In this document: positions 29,179 through 42,113 of the stretch, in pieces
How the letters are laid out: every line of letters starts with the position of its first letter
Position numbering within the stretch: position 1 is the stretch's first letter
Source of the DNA: Agarophyton chilense
Taxonomy: Eukaryota; Rhodophyta; Florideophyceae; Gracilariales; Gracilariaceae
Direction of reading: 5' to 3'
Assembly: GCA_030374765.1 (NCBI GenBank)
Contig: JARGXX010000016.1
Location: 496,001 to 560,000 of the forward strand
Length of the DNA stretch: 64,000 bases
Notes under the pieces: generated by a model
What the model was told of the DNA's origin: nothing
Databases searched by the model: none
Seen by the model: the letters and a program-made list of their open reading frames with translations, nothing else
Program-made: the position numbers and the translations under genes

Positions 29179-31114
29179 TTCTGTTCGCGTGGGAAGCTGA
29201 TCAACGCCGTCAGGGCATGTGCGGCACGATAGTGCGTTCCTTCATATTTTTGAAGAAAAAGAGCAACATTTGATGAGAGGTTTTATATCGGAGAATGTAA
29301 TGAACGCAAAAGGACACTATTCACATGTTGCCTTGACCCTTTTTTGAACACTGTCAGGCATTGGTAGTAGTGTACGATATGAGAAATACGGCTGAACTAA
29401 GTACAGCGGAGCCACAGAAACGAGGTGATAGAGAGGGTATCGAGGCTTCTGACGAGATGGGTGATGGGATGCTGTAGAACAGAAGTCATTAATGGAGTGT
29501 AGTTGAGCTGTTATTCAATAGATGCAATTAGTGCGCTTCAGAGACATCCACCTCCGAACGGGGAAGAGTTCCAGATTCATTCACCAACCATTCCAGCCTT
29601 GCTCACAAACACCAATTTGCGACAAACAAGGCGTTTAATGAAATGCGAGTGGCGTTGCAAGGATCGATAAGCTTAACGAGAGATGTGGGGAACGTACTGA
29701 AAACATTAGACTCTCTTTCGAATGGTGTTTCAGGGGTTCTTGAAAGTGAAGAAGAGTTGCGATCTTTTTGATCGCGTACATTTCTAAAGGAGGTTTCCAC
29801 CGCAATTCTCGTTGCTGCGGTGAGCGGTCACTGTGGAGCTGTTCCACGAGAATACATCTGAGACCATTTATCATTGGGATACTTGTTAAGAGCTTAGAAA
29901 GGGACCGATGAGATTTCTTCAAATGCATGTTAAGTAAACCAGTTTTATGAGGTGTTGTACTCTTTTGGGTATTTAAGAAATATGTCTCAGCTACGACGGT
30001 GCTTTTTCGTAGCTACCACACACGATAGTCGCTAATCAGGGAAGGCTTCCATCTGATGTGGACGTGATGAACTCTTTCACTACGATCTTTCCATAAAATG
30101 GAAACCGATGTGCAGTTTACAATATAATTGAAATCCATGGACTAAATGGCATTCCGATTGCAATCTGTGTTTAATGAAACTATCACTCAGCAATCAATCT
30201 CTCCATTGAATGCCATCTTAATCGAAACCATTCTCTTTGTGTTAAATACTCAAAGAAACAATTATTCTGCAGCACCCTTCACGTCTGCACTCCTTTTTCA
30301 GTATTATCTTCTTACTACGTGCTTCCTGAACAGTGTGTAACTTTCAAGAACAATGAGCGACAACATGGAAGTTGGACGTAAAATGAGAACAATGTTGATC
30401 AGCAAGTAGACTCCGATAGTGCGGAAAACTAACAAATCCTTTTTTAACAAAGAAGAGCACGTCAAAAGGACTGACATTTCATGAAGACGTGTCGTTACTG
30501 AATCAACGTGGTTCTGGGTGTAAAGATGTTCCATGCGCACCTCTACTGGTTTTGAGAGAAATACTTGAATAAATAGCAGCTAAAATGCTTCAGGATGACA
30601 GTTGCAGTACAAATGTTTTCTCAAGCTTTGGAGTAGCCTCTAAGTACAAACTGGACTTCAGACACGTTCTATGAGTTCTTAAATGTGAACATCTGAATTT
30701 ATGAAAGCCAATCTATTTTTGAATTCAAACCACAATCTCATTCTATGAGTTTGCAGTTAAAGGCTGAAAATCTCTTGCCCGGAGATAATGCAACGCTCCA
30801 CCTCAGCGATAGCACCGTGTTCGTCCGATACTCACCCTCTGCACCGCCAGAGCACCCTACAAAGCCCAATTTGTCGTTCATTCCGTCTCCATTCTTGTCA
30901 AGGCGTAACCCTAACTTTTTGGCAACATTTTTCTCATGCTGCCGTGAAACGACCGCAACAACTTCCGTGCAGTCCAAAATTGTACATTGTTGTGGCAGCC
31001 GTCTGTGCAGAAGTCAAATATCACTTCGGTCTTCTTTGTGTAGTACTCCCCAGACCACAACTTCGCATCCGGGCACATATAAAAACATTATTGGATACAT
31101 TATTCCGTCCAATG
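29179..31114. other. Intergenic region, no supported gene
   Basis: Nearly 2 kb of AT-rich sequence between alkaline phosphatase and the second Tc1 copy. Frames are short and featureless. The minus strand at about 30740-31080 has a weak hint of decayed transposase (an FHGSM-like motif), too thin to call. The 164-codon plus frame at 30745-31239 runs into the transposon end and is not a gene. Confidence 0.4.
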
Positions 31115-31116
31115 TA

Positions 31117-32417
31117 AAGTTTGTTTCAAAATCATATCCCTCGCGCAAATTTTCCAAAAATCGACGTTTTGGCTACAGTAAAACTAACAAAATCAGTGTG
31201 AAAAAATTTTCAAGAAAAAAAACTGTTTCAAAATCATAACCTTTATTGCATCCTTTTTATTCTAACGCGAGTTCAGTAGTTTATTTTTGCTCCTCTAGCC
31301 TGTATAACACTTATACAACGCTTTGGCATTGATTCTATAAAAGGATTGATAGCATTACAGTCAATCTTTTCCCAGCAATCTTTGATACAATTTTTCAGAT
31401 CAAAAACTGTATCAAATTGCCTTTCTTGCCCATAAACCATTCGGACCAACATTCCCCAAATGTTTTCGATAGGGTTGAGGTCAGGAGAGCGCGCAGGCCA
31501 TTCCATAACCGACATATTTAGACTATTGAACCACTGTTTCATAGAATTAGACTTATGCACAGGTGCATTATCTTGCTGAAAAATGAATTCTTTTCCGTGC
31601 ATACAGTATGTAAAAAGGTGAAAGATAGTTATATAGAACCGCAGCATACTTATCAGAGTTCATTTTATTTTCAACAAAAGCCATATCAGTTGCTCTTTTC
31701 GTAGAGATTCCAGCCCAAACTATTACTGATGCGCATCCTGAATGCCTTGTCACAAATTCTTTCTTTTCTTTTCGTAAATCATGCCAATAAAATATATAGC
31801 AATCTGGACCATCAAGGTTAAACTTTTTTTTCGTCGTAAAAGATAACATTATTCCATTCCGTTTTCCAATAAGCCTTTTGAGCACACCATTCAACTCGAT
31901 TTTTCTTGTGATTATCTTTTAAAAAAAAGTTTTCCTCATTTTTGTGTACTTGAACAAATTTTGACGGTTGACTTCACGCCATATTATAGATCTTGATAGA
32001 GGCAAATTTAGATTTTTGACAATTTTCCCGCAAGATGAAGTGTTGCGGTATAGTTCTCGCTTAATTACACGCTCATCGGCCGGGGATAGTGCCGTAGGAC
32101 GGCCGGTTGAACGCTTTGTTCCGTATGTAGCGGGGTTTTTGATGAAGTTTCTGATTGTTTTTGGGCTGCGCTTGAGTTTTCGGGCTATATCTGCTGGAAT
32201 CATACCCTGACCTACTAATTCCATGATTTCCAGCTGTTCAGAGCGTGTCAGAGGTGCGCCACGAGCCATATTTGAGCGAATGATTGTATAAAGGATATAC
32301 TTTTGAAACAGTGTTATTGACATAGTGGTTTTTATTTGTTGTGAAATGTGCTCTACAGTACGTGAAATGCCTTTTTGGCGCAGTTTTTGTAAAGGGATAT
32401 GTTTTTGAAACGCACTG
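31117..32417 (-). mobile_element. Tc1-like DNA transposon, second copy with broken transposase
   Basis: This 1301-base copy of the 11744-13043 element is in opposite orientation, flanked by TA at 31115-31116 and 32418-32419. Both terminal motifs are present: AAGTTTGTTTCAAAATCATA at the low-coordinate end and, inverted, CAGTGCGTTTCAAAAACATA at the high end, with the inner direct repeats also kept. Identity to copy 1 is high by eye, with scattered substitutions and small indels. Confidence 0.92.
31273..32269 (-). pseudogene. Tc1 transposase pseudogene
   Basis: It corresponds to the transposase at 11892-12887, starting with the same MARGAPLTRSEQLE at ATG 32269. Three frame shifts separate it into frames ending or starting near 31919, 31894 and 31647/31568. 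One is a lost T in the T9 run (T8 here), one an extra A in the A7 run beside the first catalytic Asp, and one a single-base gain before YCMHG. The first catalytic motif FSDEKKFN is degraded to FTTKKKFN in its local frame; the QQDNAPVH and SPDLNPIENIWG motifs survive. It cannot make a full transposase, but its intact ends may still be mobilised by the enzyme of the other copy. Confidence 0.9.
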
Positions 32418-32419
32418 TA

Positions 32420-34464
32420 CCGTGTGTCCAAATTACATTTTCAGAGTCTCACGAACTACGATAAGCCAGAGCTCAAAACATGCATCCGCAGATTTGAACG
32501 TTCAAAAGACGCTGTTGATCATTGGTGAGGTTGAATAGTGCAGGCTTGTTGGGCGTTTCTCATATCAATAGCTAATGAGTTAATATGCATGACTTCACAA
32601 CTCTTTGTTGGAAGATATGAGCTATTTCCAACTAACTAGATCGTATACAGCCGAATTTGCAAGGGCATGGACATTATATATTGCTCAAGTGCAGTTATAT
32701 ATCTCGCAGCAAGGGCATTCAATTGAAAGTGTGAAGATTTGGAGGATACCCGAAGTGCTCTTGAATATAGTGGACTGTTGACTTTCATAAGGTGCTTTTT
32801 AAAGTGAGTGAGATGGCAGTAATATTTCATGATCATCGGTACGCTTCTGGACTCCACCATATTGCCATATGTTGCACAGATCGTGTGTTGGCCACAGAAG
32901 ACGAGAGCCAAACTATTTTTTGGGTACAAGAGAGCTTTAAAGGTACAAGGTCAAGAGTGTTAGCATCATGCATACAATGGTTTCCAGTTCATACTCTGCA
33001 ATCGTTTGCTCTGCGACATCATCCGGCATAAAAGGCATGGTGGGCCTGTCTCAGGCGAAATAGAAGCATTATCGCTGTTAGGCATTGGTATTGTGTAATG
33101 TGGCCGGCTCTTTCAACTGATATGGCGAGGGAGGTTTTGGGATAGCCGTGGTGCTCTCAGTGCCGACGAAGAGATAATGGAGAACGTGATTTCGTTGCTG
33201 GGCTTGCTTGAGCTCGTTCTCGATGGTTTTGTTACAGACTTTTGTGAGCAGAGTTCTGACGGTCTTACCATCGAACACTTTGTATAGCAATCTATGCCGG
33301 TGCTACCGACTTGATCTTCCCCTTCAAATCTTGTAGACTGCCTTCAAATAAAGACTTCTCTCTATCACCTACCGCGTGCTTCACTAGTTCGTATACCCGC
33401 ACAATAGCTTTCAAGGTAGAAGAAATCGATCCTCACTGCTCATCGATAAATTCATATTCAAGTCGTTTGCGCTCCAATTCCTCCACGTCTGCAGAAGCAG
33501 CTACCTGCTGCAACTTTCACGCAGAAACAAGACCTTCCATACCAACCAAAACAACTTCATGAACGTCCCGCCTTGCTCGCTTCGATTGCGGCTGAACAAT
33601 ATCATTTCCAGCAAACCCGTACGGTCGGACTCCGGAGGTAACACCTTCTTCCATTTCCGAATCCGTTCCTATCTCACGCGATACAAGCGGTTTTAGAATG
33701 GGGTTCAACTTTAAGAAGCAATACCTGTACGTGATATGAGCTCGCTCGATAGCAAAAGTAGCGAAAGCCTCCGGATCTACTTGTCCGGAGGCTTCGCCTC
33801 TTGAAACGCATTGCCCATACGTACTTTAAAATTCTGCAAACTTCCGCTTCAGCACCCCGCCTTCGCATACGTGCGGGCGCAGTGCAGGATATATCATTAA
33901 TATGCCACTCCGTGCAACTCCACCGCAGAGTATCGTGTTAGGCTCTCGCTTTAAGTTGCAATCCTTAAAAAATGGCGCAACTCTCTCTTACCAAAGGTTT
34001 TTGATCTGCTGATCAAGCTCCTCTCTGTTCATTCATTTCCTTAATTTGGTTCTCGTGGCCGCCATGCAGGCATCTGGGCGAACATGAAAAAGTCTCCAGA
34101 ACTCCACGGCCTCGAATGCAGGTCGTCTATTCTCAATCGGACAAGAACTCTGCAAGGATACAACGACACACACACTTTTGTTTGATAAGGTTGGAACATC
34201 ACTCTCTACAAACTCGATACCTTCGCTTCCCTTTCTTGATTTTGTAATTCGAACCGAAGTATGTGGGAGATTCTCGAGAGAAGGAAATGATTCATCGTTC
34301 TGGACCGTTCTGCCGTCCATGAGATGAAGAAGGGTGATATAATCTCACGCCCATTTCCATCATTTTGATCTCGATGAGTTCGCTCTTTGTCGCTACTTTT
34401 TCATTGATTGCTTCACTTACGTTCAGGACTTGAAGGGCTTTCTTGCACTCCGAGTTGCCCAATT
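32420..34464. other. Gene-poor region between Tc1 copy and Ty3 fossil
   Basis: No supported gene. Short frames at 33517-33708 and 34033-34320 (minus strand; the latter ATG-started, 95 codons) have no recognised domain and may be transposon debris. A hairpin at 33765-33794 is listed separately. Confidence 0.35.
33765..33794. repeat. Perfect 11-bp inverted repeat (hairpin)
   Basis: The arms AAGCCTCCGGA and TCCGGAGGCTT are separated by an 8-base loop. Pairing nearly continues outward with GCG/CGC after one unpaired A. No gene is adjacent; it may be a small fold-back remnant. Confidence 0.7.
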
Positions 34465-34578
34465 CATGGGCCTGTGGTTGGTTTTGCGCTGTTTGTAGTT
34501 CCGAAGGGATGTGATGTATATCATGGGCCAGTAGTTGATCTCACGCTGTTTGTGGTTCCGAAAGGATTTCATGTATAT
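34465..34578 (+). repeat. Two-unit 57-bp tandem duplication
   Basis: Units beginning CATGGGCC at 34465 and 34522 each end ATGTATAT and differ by about ten substitutions. The repeat is old and non-coding as far as can be seen. Confidence 0.7.
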
Positions 34579-35199
34579 TATGGTCTCGCGGGGTATTTTT
34601 TGTTTGTTCTCGTTCGGTCATGATGGCTGTTTCACTTTCGGCCGAAGAGGCAGCCGCTGGGGACGGTTTGAGCGGTAAACATTGAGTGCAAGCGCCCATA
34701 CCAATCGCACTTGTAAAGTGCATGCGTAATTTTTCAAATTCAATTTGAATGAAGGCAGCAACCTAGCAGCCATCATTGAAAGAAACCTTGAACATCAGAA
34801 GGCAACGTGTAGGAATCTGATTGCCTCGCTACCGCTTTCAATTTTTTCGTTTTGTGATCAAGAAAATCATAGAATGGTCCTTAGTGGCACTTTAATGAAA
34901 ATTTGGCACTCAGAGAAGGATTAGATGGAAATATTTACATATATGAGTTATGAAACGGTTCAAATAGGAGGACATGAGTATACTTCCAACTGGATCGTTA
35001 CAAATTGCCGGTGTGATATTCTGGTTGAAATTACGTGGCACATAGATTGCAACTCGCAAGCAGATTACTATAAGAGAACATTGACAATGGACGGCCTTTG
35101 TTTGTCAACTGAAACAATTATCCATAAGACAAGACAGAGGTAACCCGCTTAAATGTGGAATAATTCAAACGGATGCTGCCCAAAACACAGGGATTAACG
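34579..35199. other. Intergenic, nothing recognised
   Basis: Short frames only, including a 72-codon frame at 34925-35143 without any known domain. Confidence 0.3.
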
Positions 35200-36200
35200 G
35201 CACCTTGCCATATTGAACAACTTCAGACACCGGAAGAAGGAAATTCACCGAAACATAAGGCTTAAATACTGGATGCAGAGGATAAAGATCTAAGCGACCT
35301 TCTTTATGAATTTGAAGACGTATATCAAGACGAGTTACCTTTTAGATTACCACCAAAGAGGAAAGTACATCATGCAATTGAGGTGGAAGTTCGTTCTAGA
35401 TCTTCTCATCGTCTACTGTATCAACTGTCGCCCGTTGAACTCTTGGCAGCGAAGGAATACGTAGAGAAACAGTTGAGAAGCGGAATAATTCGACCAAGCA
35501 AAGCAACGTATAAATCTCCATTGTTTTTCGTGAAGGAACATGGGAAACCAATTAGTGGAGTTGTCGACTACCGTGGGTTGAACTAGATAAACACACGAAA
35601 CAATGCATCCTTATCACGTTGTGACGAAATTTTTGACCGACTACAACAAGCGAGGTTCATTTCTAAGCTCGATCTGATAACTGGGTTTCATCAATTAAGG
35701 ATGCGATCCAGAGAAATTGAGAAAATCTTCTACACTAAGTATGGCTATTTCGACTATTTAGTGCTGCCCATTGGCTTTCTCATGCTGCAACAGCGTTTAA
35801 AAGGCTAATGAACTGTTTATTTTATGAGTTTATAAACAATTTCTAGTCTGTATACATGGAAGACCTTCTAATCCACAGTGAAGCACATGAGGAACATCTT
35901 GCTCACATCAGGGCTGTTCTAGGAAGACTTCGAAATCAGGAGCTATTTATATACCCGAAGGATTCTAATTTCAAAGCCGAAGAAACGGAGCTTTTGAGCT
36001 TTGTAGTGGGACGTAATGGGATGCGTGTAAATCCCACCAAGGTAGAAGTCATTAAGAATTTATCATTCCAGCTGGCGTTAACAGAACCACGAACCTTTCT
36101 CTGTTTGATTCAGGTATTTGGGAGGTTTATTAAGCACTTTTCCAGTGGCGCTGCTCTACTCACGTTATTGATGAAGAAACATTAAGGCATTAAGGAATTG
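35200..36200 (+). mobile_element. Ty3/gypsy retrotransposon fossil (reverse transcriptase part)
   Basis: Translated segments match Ty3/gypsy reverse transcriptase: the region before and including LSPVELLAAKEYVEKQL with VDYRGLN (about 35383-35586), the ISKLDLITGFHQL stretch (about 35660-35700), and the thumb/connection region with LAHIRAVLGRL and FGRFIKHFS (about 35856-36185). Gag, protease, integrase and LTRs are not recognised nearby. The element is broken, with several breaks, and looks old. Confidence 0.82.
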
Positions 36201-36499
36201 AAAGGCGGTTTTGGTGTGGGTTTTTGGGATTTGAAGGAGGTATTTCCGGTCATAGATGCAGAAGTTAGTGCTTCGAAGCTACCGACGATTTAGTATCGCG
36301 GTGTCGCTTTACTAGGGTCTTAAGTACTACTCATTCTAGATACTTGGCCACCAGCCTTCTAGTTTCAAACCAAAGAAAAGTAGTGCTGCATTGCGCCAGT
36401 ACTCTAAATTGAGCGCGGTGTAGAAGCCAAAAGTCCGTTTCGAACAACTTAAGCCAAGCGTATATCTTGGACCGTCGGGGCCAAACTTACGTATAGGTC

Positions 36500-39420
36500 A
36501 ACATCGGGCACCCTTGGTCAAACGCCCATTTCAGAAGACACTTCCTTGCGTCCTACAACGAGCTTATTTGTGTAAAACATCCTACACAGCTCTCTTAACC
36601 ATATGTCATTTGAATTTGCAAGTCTTTGCCAACTTGTTTGTGAACCATTCTCTTCAAAGCTTTTGTGAAAACATCGGCTTTCTTTTCACTGTTCGGAATG
36701 TACTGAATGTGACCCTCGCCTTTTCATGTTGTTTTACGAACCAAATGGTACTTCACATCTTTTTGCTTCGTGCGTTCATTGCACAACTCATCTCGGGAGA
36801 GACGGATCATTCCTTGATTGTCCCCGTACACCGTAGTTGGTCCATTCGGTAGGACCTGTAATTTTTTAAACAATCCTTACAACCATAAGGCTTCCCGTAC
36901 AAAAAACGACACTGCCACATACTCTGCCTTCAATGTTGACTGCGCGATATCCGTTTGTTTCTTGTTTCTCGAAGAAATCGGTCCACCCGCATACATGAAG
37001 ACGAAACCACTTGCAGACTTTCTGTCCTCCTTAGCACCAGCAAAATCAGCATCAGAGTAGCCAACCAAAGTCTCCTGCGCCTCACAACCGTAGGTAATAC
37101 ATTGATTGTGAATCTTTTATAAGTACTTCATGATATTGAGGGCTGCTTTCAACAAATTCTTGTTATACGTTTTCATGTACCACGCGAGAAATCCGAATGA
37201 GAACGCAATGTTTGGCCTCACTTTGTTCGTCAGATACATCAGAGCCCCCACCAATTCTTGATAAGGATTATCTTCCTCCCCTTCTGATGCCTCTGCATCC
37301 TGTAGTGTCGCTGTGTCCTGCAATGGAACATGAACAGGCTTGTAGTTGGTAATACGGAACCTTTCCAAAAGGTTATCCATCGTCGGAGAGTTTTGAATCC
37401 GTACTATACTTTCTTCCTTCAAATGATCAACCACAATTCCAATGAACTTCTTTGGAGTTTATTCCGTTCGCAGCTCTACCCTCTTTCTTAATTCGGCCAG
37501 AAACCCAACCAACCGCTCACGATTCCGTCTTGCCACCAATCCGTCATCTACATACATCAGTATCCAGATTCGCTGAGGTCCAGCTCCATGAATGAATATT
37601 TGTGGGTCAGCCTCAGATTCTGTGCGCCCCATGCAGAGTAGAATAGTCGCGGATTTCTTCCTCCATGCCCTTGATGCCTGTGGAAGACCGTACACCGCTT
37701 TGTAGAGCTGATATAAGTAGTCTTCTTTGCCCTCATGGACAAACCCTTTCGGATGTGACATATGAAGCGTCTCTCCCAGATCATCCTACAGAAATGCAGT
37801 ACAAACATCAAAATGTATTTTTCTCAGTCTCAGTGAAGCGATGATTGCAAACAGGGCACGCGAAGTGGCATATCGAACCACTGGGGCAAACAGTTCGGTG
37901 TAGTCAATATCTTCTCTCTGATTGAATCCTCTTGCCACCAGCCAGGCCCAGTATCGCGCTACACAAACCTCTTCATGGCGTTTCTTGTAGTAAACCCATC
38001 GATTGTCCGATGGCCTGCACTCTACAGCAGGCTTAAGCAACGTCCACACACTCCTGCGTTCCATGCTAGTCATGTCATCCTGCATGGCAGCCATTCAGAG
38101 CTTCTTTTCAGAACCATTAATAGATTCTACAAAGGTGCCTGGTATCTCTATATCATCCACACCGAGAATGGATCGTGCCAGGAGTGCGGTGGCTGCATCG
38201 GATGAAAAACGGGATGTTTGTTTGCGAACATGCGTGGACGTTCTCGGCTCAGGTGGGTAGTGTGACACTAGCTCTGGATCGTAGCTATTCTCAGACATGG
38301 CATCTTCAAACATATCTACAGGTTCCGAATTGATGACTTCAGAAGCGTTCGTGGTCTCTTTTTTCTTCTTGACCATGCTCTGAACCTTTTCCACACTGTG
38401 CGAGACATTCCGTACTTCATGTGATACATGTTTTTCATCACTCTCCCATGTCGCCTTTTCCCATCCTCCCAAATCTTCATTAAACCGTATGTCCTTGGAG
38501 ACGGTGGACCTTCGCGTCTCCGGATAGAAAACGTTGTACCAATTGCCTTTGGCGTAGCCCACGAGAATGCCCTTCACAGCCTTCTCTTCAGACTTGCTCT
38601 CATGTTTCCTTGTCTCCTTAGGAATATGTACAAAACTCTGTGCGCCAAAGGTGCGAAGATGGGCAATGTTGGGTTTTCAACCCGTGAATGCTTCGTAGGG
38701 CGAACCGTTCTTTCCATCACTCGTGCTGGTTGACGTGCGAATGCGGAGGTAGTTGGCAGTGTTCACCGCATCTTCCCACAGTTGCTTCCTATACGGCATG
38801 CCCTTTATTTCAGAAAGCATGGTTCGAGATTTGTCATTCAGCGTGCGGTTAAGACGCTCTGCCATCCCGTTCGACTCGGGACTGTAGGCATCAGTAGTCT
38901 CAATCTTGGCAGCTTTGGTTTTCAACCATGATCTGAAAGACTGAGACACATTTTCTCCAGCGTTCTCAAACCTAAACCGCTTCAACTGGTTCTCCGATTG
39001 TGTCTACAGCTCTTGAACCATCTCCTTGATTACTGCCTCAACGTCCGAACGACGCTTGACAAATCCCACAAGAGAAAGCCAGCTATTACCCTCGTATATC
39101 GTGACGCAGTAGACCGCAACAGACAGAGACGGATGAGGCATAGTTCTCATCACGTCTGAGTGCAGCAGTTCCATGACCTTCTTGGCCTGATTCTCCGCAC
39201 GTAGTGCCTTCTGAGAAACGAGAGCGGATTTTCCAACTGCACATGGTTCACAATAGCCTATGCCGGACACTTTAGACATTCCAACACCATTGACAACCTT
39301 CAAAGTCCTTCGCGTTGCATCTGTGCCAGGATGCCCAATTCCCTTGTGCCACAGTTTTGTAGAGTCCTTGATTGCCTTTGAAATATATTCCGAGTCCTTG
39401 GACACAGAACGGTAAGCATT
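36500..39420 (-). mobile_element. Ty1/copia retrotransposon fossil (pol remnant)
   Basis: On the minus strand the copia order is kept. Pre-integrase and integrase segments lie at about 39405-38600 (LWHKGIGHPGTDATRRTLK, then TTDAYSPESNGMAERLNRTL), reverse transcriptase at about 38100-37450 (ARGFNQREDIDYTELFAPVV, YQLYKAVYGLPQASRAW, LMYVDDGLVA) and RNase H at about 37430-36600 (GYSDADFAGAKEDRKSASG). Integrase before reverse transcriptase identifies Ty1/copia rather than Ty3. Gag and LTRs are not clearly seen. It is broken, with at least half a dozen breaks, and appears old. Confidence 0.88.
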
Positions 39421-41640
39421 CTAAACGCCTGCTTTTAGTTAACGCACAAGTGAGAAGGCTGAAGAAAACGCTACGAATCCGGAGTGTCTGACCGTAAGCC
39501 AGGGAGTCTTACCACTAGTGACTACTGACATAAGTCGTTGGTAGTGGTGGTTTTAAGATGATCAAGAAGAAGAAATGTATTGGAATAATTATATCTCATT
39601 CATCTATCTAGGCTATTCAGTATTGCAAAAGGCTTATTTTCGCAGAAATTTACAGTAAAGTTTGCTCCACAGCCTCGCGTTCAAATATGGCGCCCACACC
39701 TTGCACAAATTTCTACTTCAGTATTGTGTGGAATCGGCCTTGAGTACAGTATTTTTAAGACTATTCCCGGGGCTGCAAGGAACACTTCTTCTTCGATGAG
39801 ATCGCACAGAATGATAGAGTGCTAGGAATTGTTGGTACTCTCTCATATATCAGCAATGAAAAGGAAAGACTTCGCTGATTCAGAAACGCGTTATACTAAA
39901 AAGCGGCCAACATCGACCAACACAGAGCAGCTGTTAACAATTGTCTCTATCGTCAGTAAGTTTTGCCGGTATCTGAAGTGAAGCGATGAACTATTTTAGA
40001 AGCGATTCAGTGGGTCTTGCATTGAATTTAAAGGAATCATCGACTGCATAATGGTGCATGACGAACGTTTTATTCAGAACAACGACTACACTGACGAGCT
40101 AGGTCTCCACCTGTATCAGAAGAGTTTCGTTTCCATTCGCTTGTTAGAATATGAAATGGCGACCGACTCTGTTGATGAAACTCTTTCTCTAGGAGAAAGC
40201 AGTGCTTTGTTATGTTTGGCCCATGTAGTCAGAGAAATCACTCATTTTTTTCTCGTTGGACTAACTTCCCAAGCCAACTAAAAACATCAAGCGTATATTA
40301 CGGTTTTCAGAGTCAGAAAGGTTTTCTGGGATGCTTGGAAGTATAGGCTGCTGCCAATGGTTGTAAAAGAGCTGTCATATTGCATGAAATGAACAATCTA
40401 AAGCCATGGGAGAGGTGCCAACATTAATCGTAGAGGTCATCTGCTATAGGTCTTTAAATAATTGGCATCCTTATTTGAAATAAAAGGTTCACTAAATGAC
40501 GTTAATGTCGCCGAAACCTCCAGTCTGACCAAGAAAAGTGCAGCTGGGATGTACTGCTTCCCAGTGGAGTAATTAATAGTGAGATAGAGGCACAAAAAAT
40601 CGTACTGGCACTCTGTAGTAGAGTTCAAAGGAATAGAAAACATCGGGAAAACGTTCAGAGTATTTATTTTATGACACAAAGCAAGCAGGATAGCCCTTCT
40701 AAGGTTGAAACGAAGAAGTGGGGTACAGACCGATATCATCCACTGGCGACTGGCACATGAAGATAATTTACAATAGCTGTTCGTAAAACAGTTGTTCTAT
40801 ATCTTTCAAAGGGAAGATTAGTGAACTCTTTTGAAAAGCGCGGCGATGATGATGGGAGCCACGAGTAGCAAAAGACTACCCTGAGAAAAAGTGTAAAAGG
40901 AAAAGGAAATCAGAGGGTGTTCACGAGAATGGTGGACATTAGGCTAAATCATAAACGATTCTTGTACAAAAAGACACCAAAATAGTTGGTAAAAACACTC
41001 CTTATTGTGGTGCAAGGCCAGAATATCAAGCGATACGAAGACGGTTGGGATTTTCCTCTACAAGGGGATAGTATAACAACGGACCCTCTTCTAGCGTGCA
41101 CGACGGAGTCAGGTTGTGAGTCCAAGGCAAACCGGCACGTCAAAAAGGGAGAGTGATTGGGAAAGGTTGGGTCAACGGGTACCGGTTCAAAGAGATAGGC
41201 AGGCACAAGACTGTAAACCGGATTGTACTGCCCGTCACTTCGGAAACAGCCACCAACAAACAAATAGAAAGGCGTACCATGTGAGTGGGAGAAATATAAG
41301 GGATGTAACGAAGTAAGGCAAACCCATCGTATGGCACGGGAGCCAAGGGATATGAATTTAAACACATTGTACAGGGGCTAGAACACGACAAGTGACGAAT
41401 AACAGACGCCACAAGCGGAACTAGTCCTCTCGAAGATGCAGTGTGAGTAATTCGACCACAAGTAACGCGGGCTAACATCCTAAAAAAGTAGCAGCACGCG
41501 AAAGCTTAAAAGACTTAGAACCACAAAACCCGAACGAGAAAGATTCACCGAGTGGTACGTCGAGATCACCGTGCCGCTATGTAGTGCAAAATATTATAGT
41601 AGACTCCCTACCTTAAAAGAATAATGAAGATGAATTATGT
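39421..41640. other. Repeat-derived or intergenic sequence without genes
   Basis: About 2.2 kb with only short featureless frames. At about 41090-41400 short stretches (ACGACGGAGTC, TACAGGGGC-n-ACGACAAGTG) resemble parts of the solo LTR at 42896-43784, suggesting a very decayed relative, but limits cannot be set. Confidence 0.35.
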
Positions 41641-41807
41641 AGATTAGCAGACAATTTTCGGCGCACACGTGTTCTATCATGTTCAGTCGCTCTACGATCT
41701 GAAATCCCTCTGCTTTCGGCTGATTGGCCGGTCCCAGCTCCAGTATCTCTGTCAATATCATCTGGTACCATTCTTTCCATTCCTATAGTCCGATTAGATG
41801 CTTCATT

Positions 41808-42113
41808 CTATCGTCTCGATGGGCTTCTTCGTACTGCATGCAAAGCCTGTCTCCGTGCCGACTCGTTCGCTTCGCTTCTCGACTGCTCTTCTCGCTCTTC
41901 TACCTCTTCTGCTGTTACCTTCTCTTCAATGTCCTCAGCTACTGCCTCGATTCCAATATTCGCATCTGCACATTGCGCAACGGCCCTAATCCTATTCTCA
42001 ATCGTGTTTGTAGGTCTTTTTACGTCTTTTAAATCACACACTCGGGATCTGAGAGTGCTACTGTTCCGCGCCCGTTCACTTCTACGTCCTTTCACCACAG
42101 TATCCATGCTCAT
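41808..42113 (-). CDS. Hypothetical short protein (101 aa), doubtful
   Basis: An ATG-started frame of 101 codons, highly charged, with a basic N-terminus and a Glu-rich middle (EDIEEKVTAEEVEEREEQSR) that could form a helix or coiled coil. No family is recognised, and it lies in transposon-rich DNA. It may be a chance frame or a fragment of a dead gene. Confidence 0.2.
   Translation of the reverse strand: MSMDTVVKGRRSERARNSSTLRSRVCDLKDVKRPTNTIENRIRAVAQCADANIGIEAVAEDIEEKVTAEEVEEREEQSRSEANESARRQALHAVRRSPSRR

Noticed and set aside
30738-31080. Possible decayed PIF/Harbinger transposase on the minus strand
   Set aside because: Only an FHGSM-like motif and a YYTKK stretch suggest it; without alignment this is too weak.
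41090-41400. Further LTR-like sequence related to 42896-43784
   Set aside because: Only scattered short matches; ends and target duplication could not be defined, so it is mentioned only as background.
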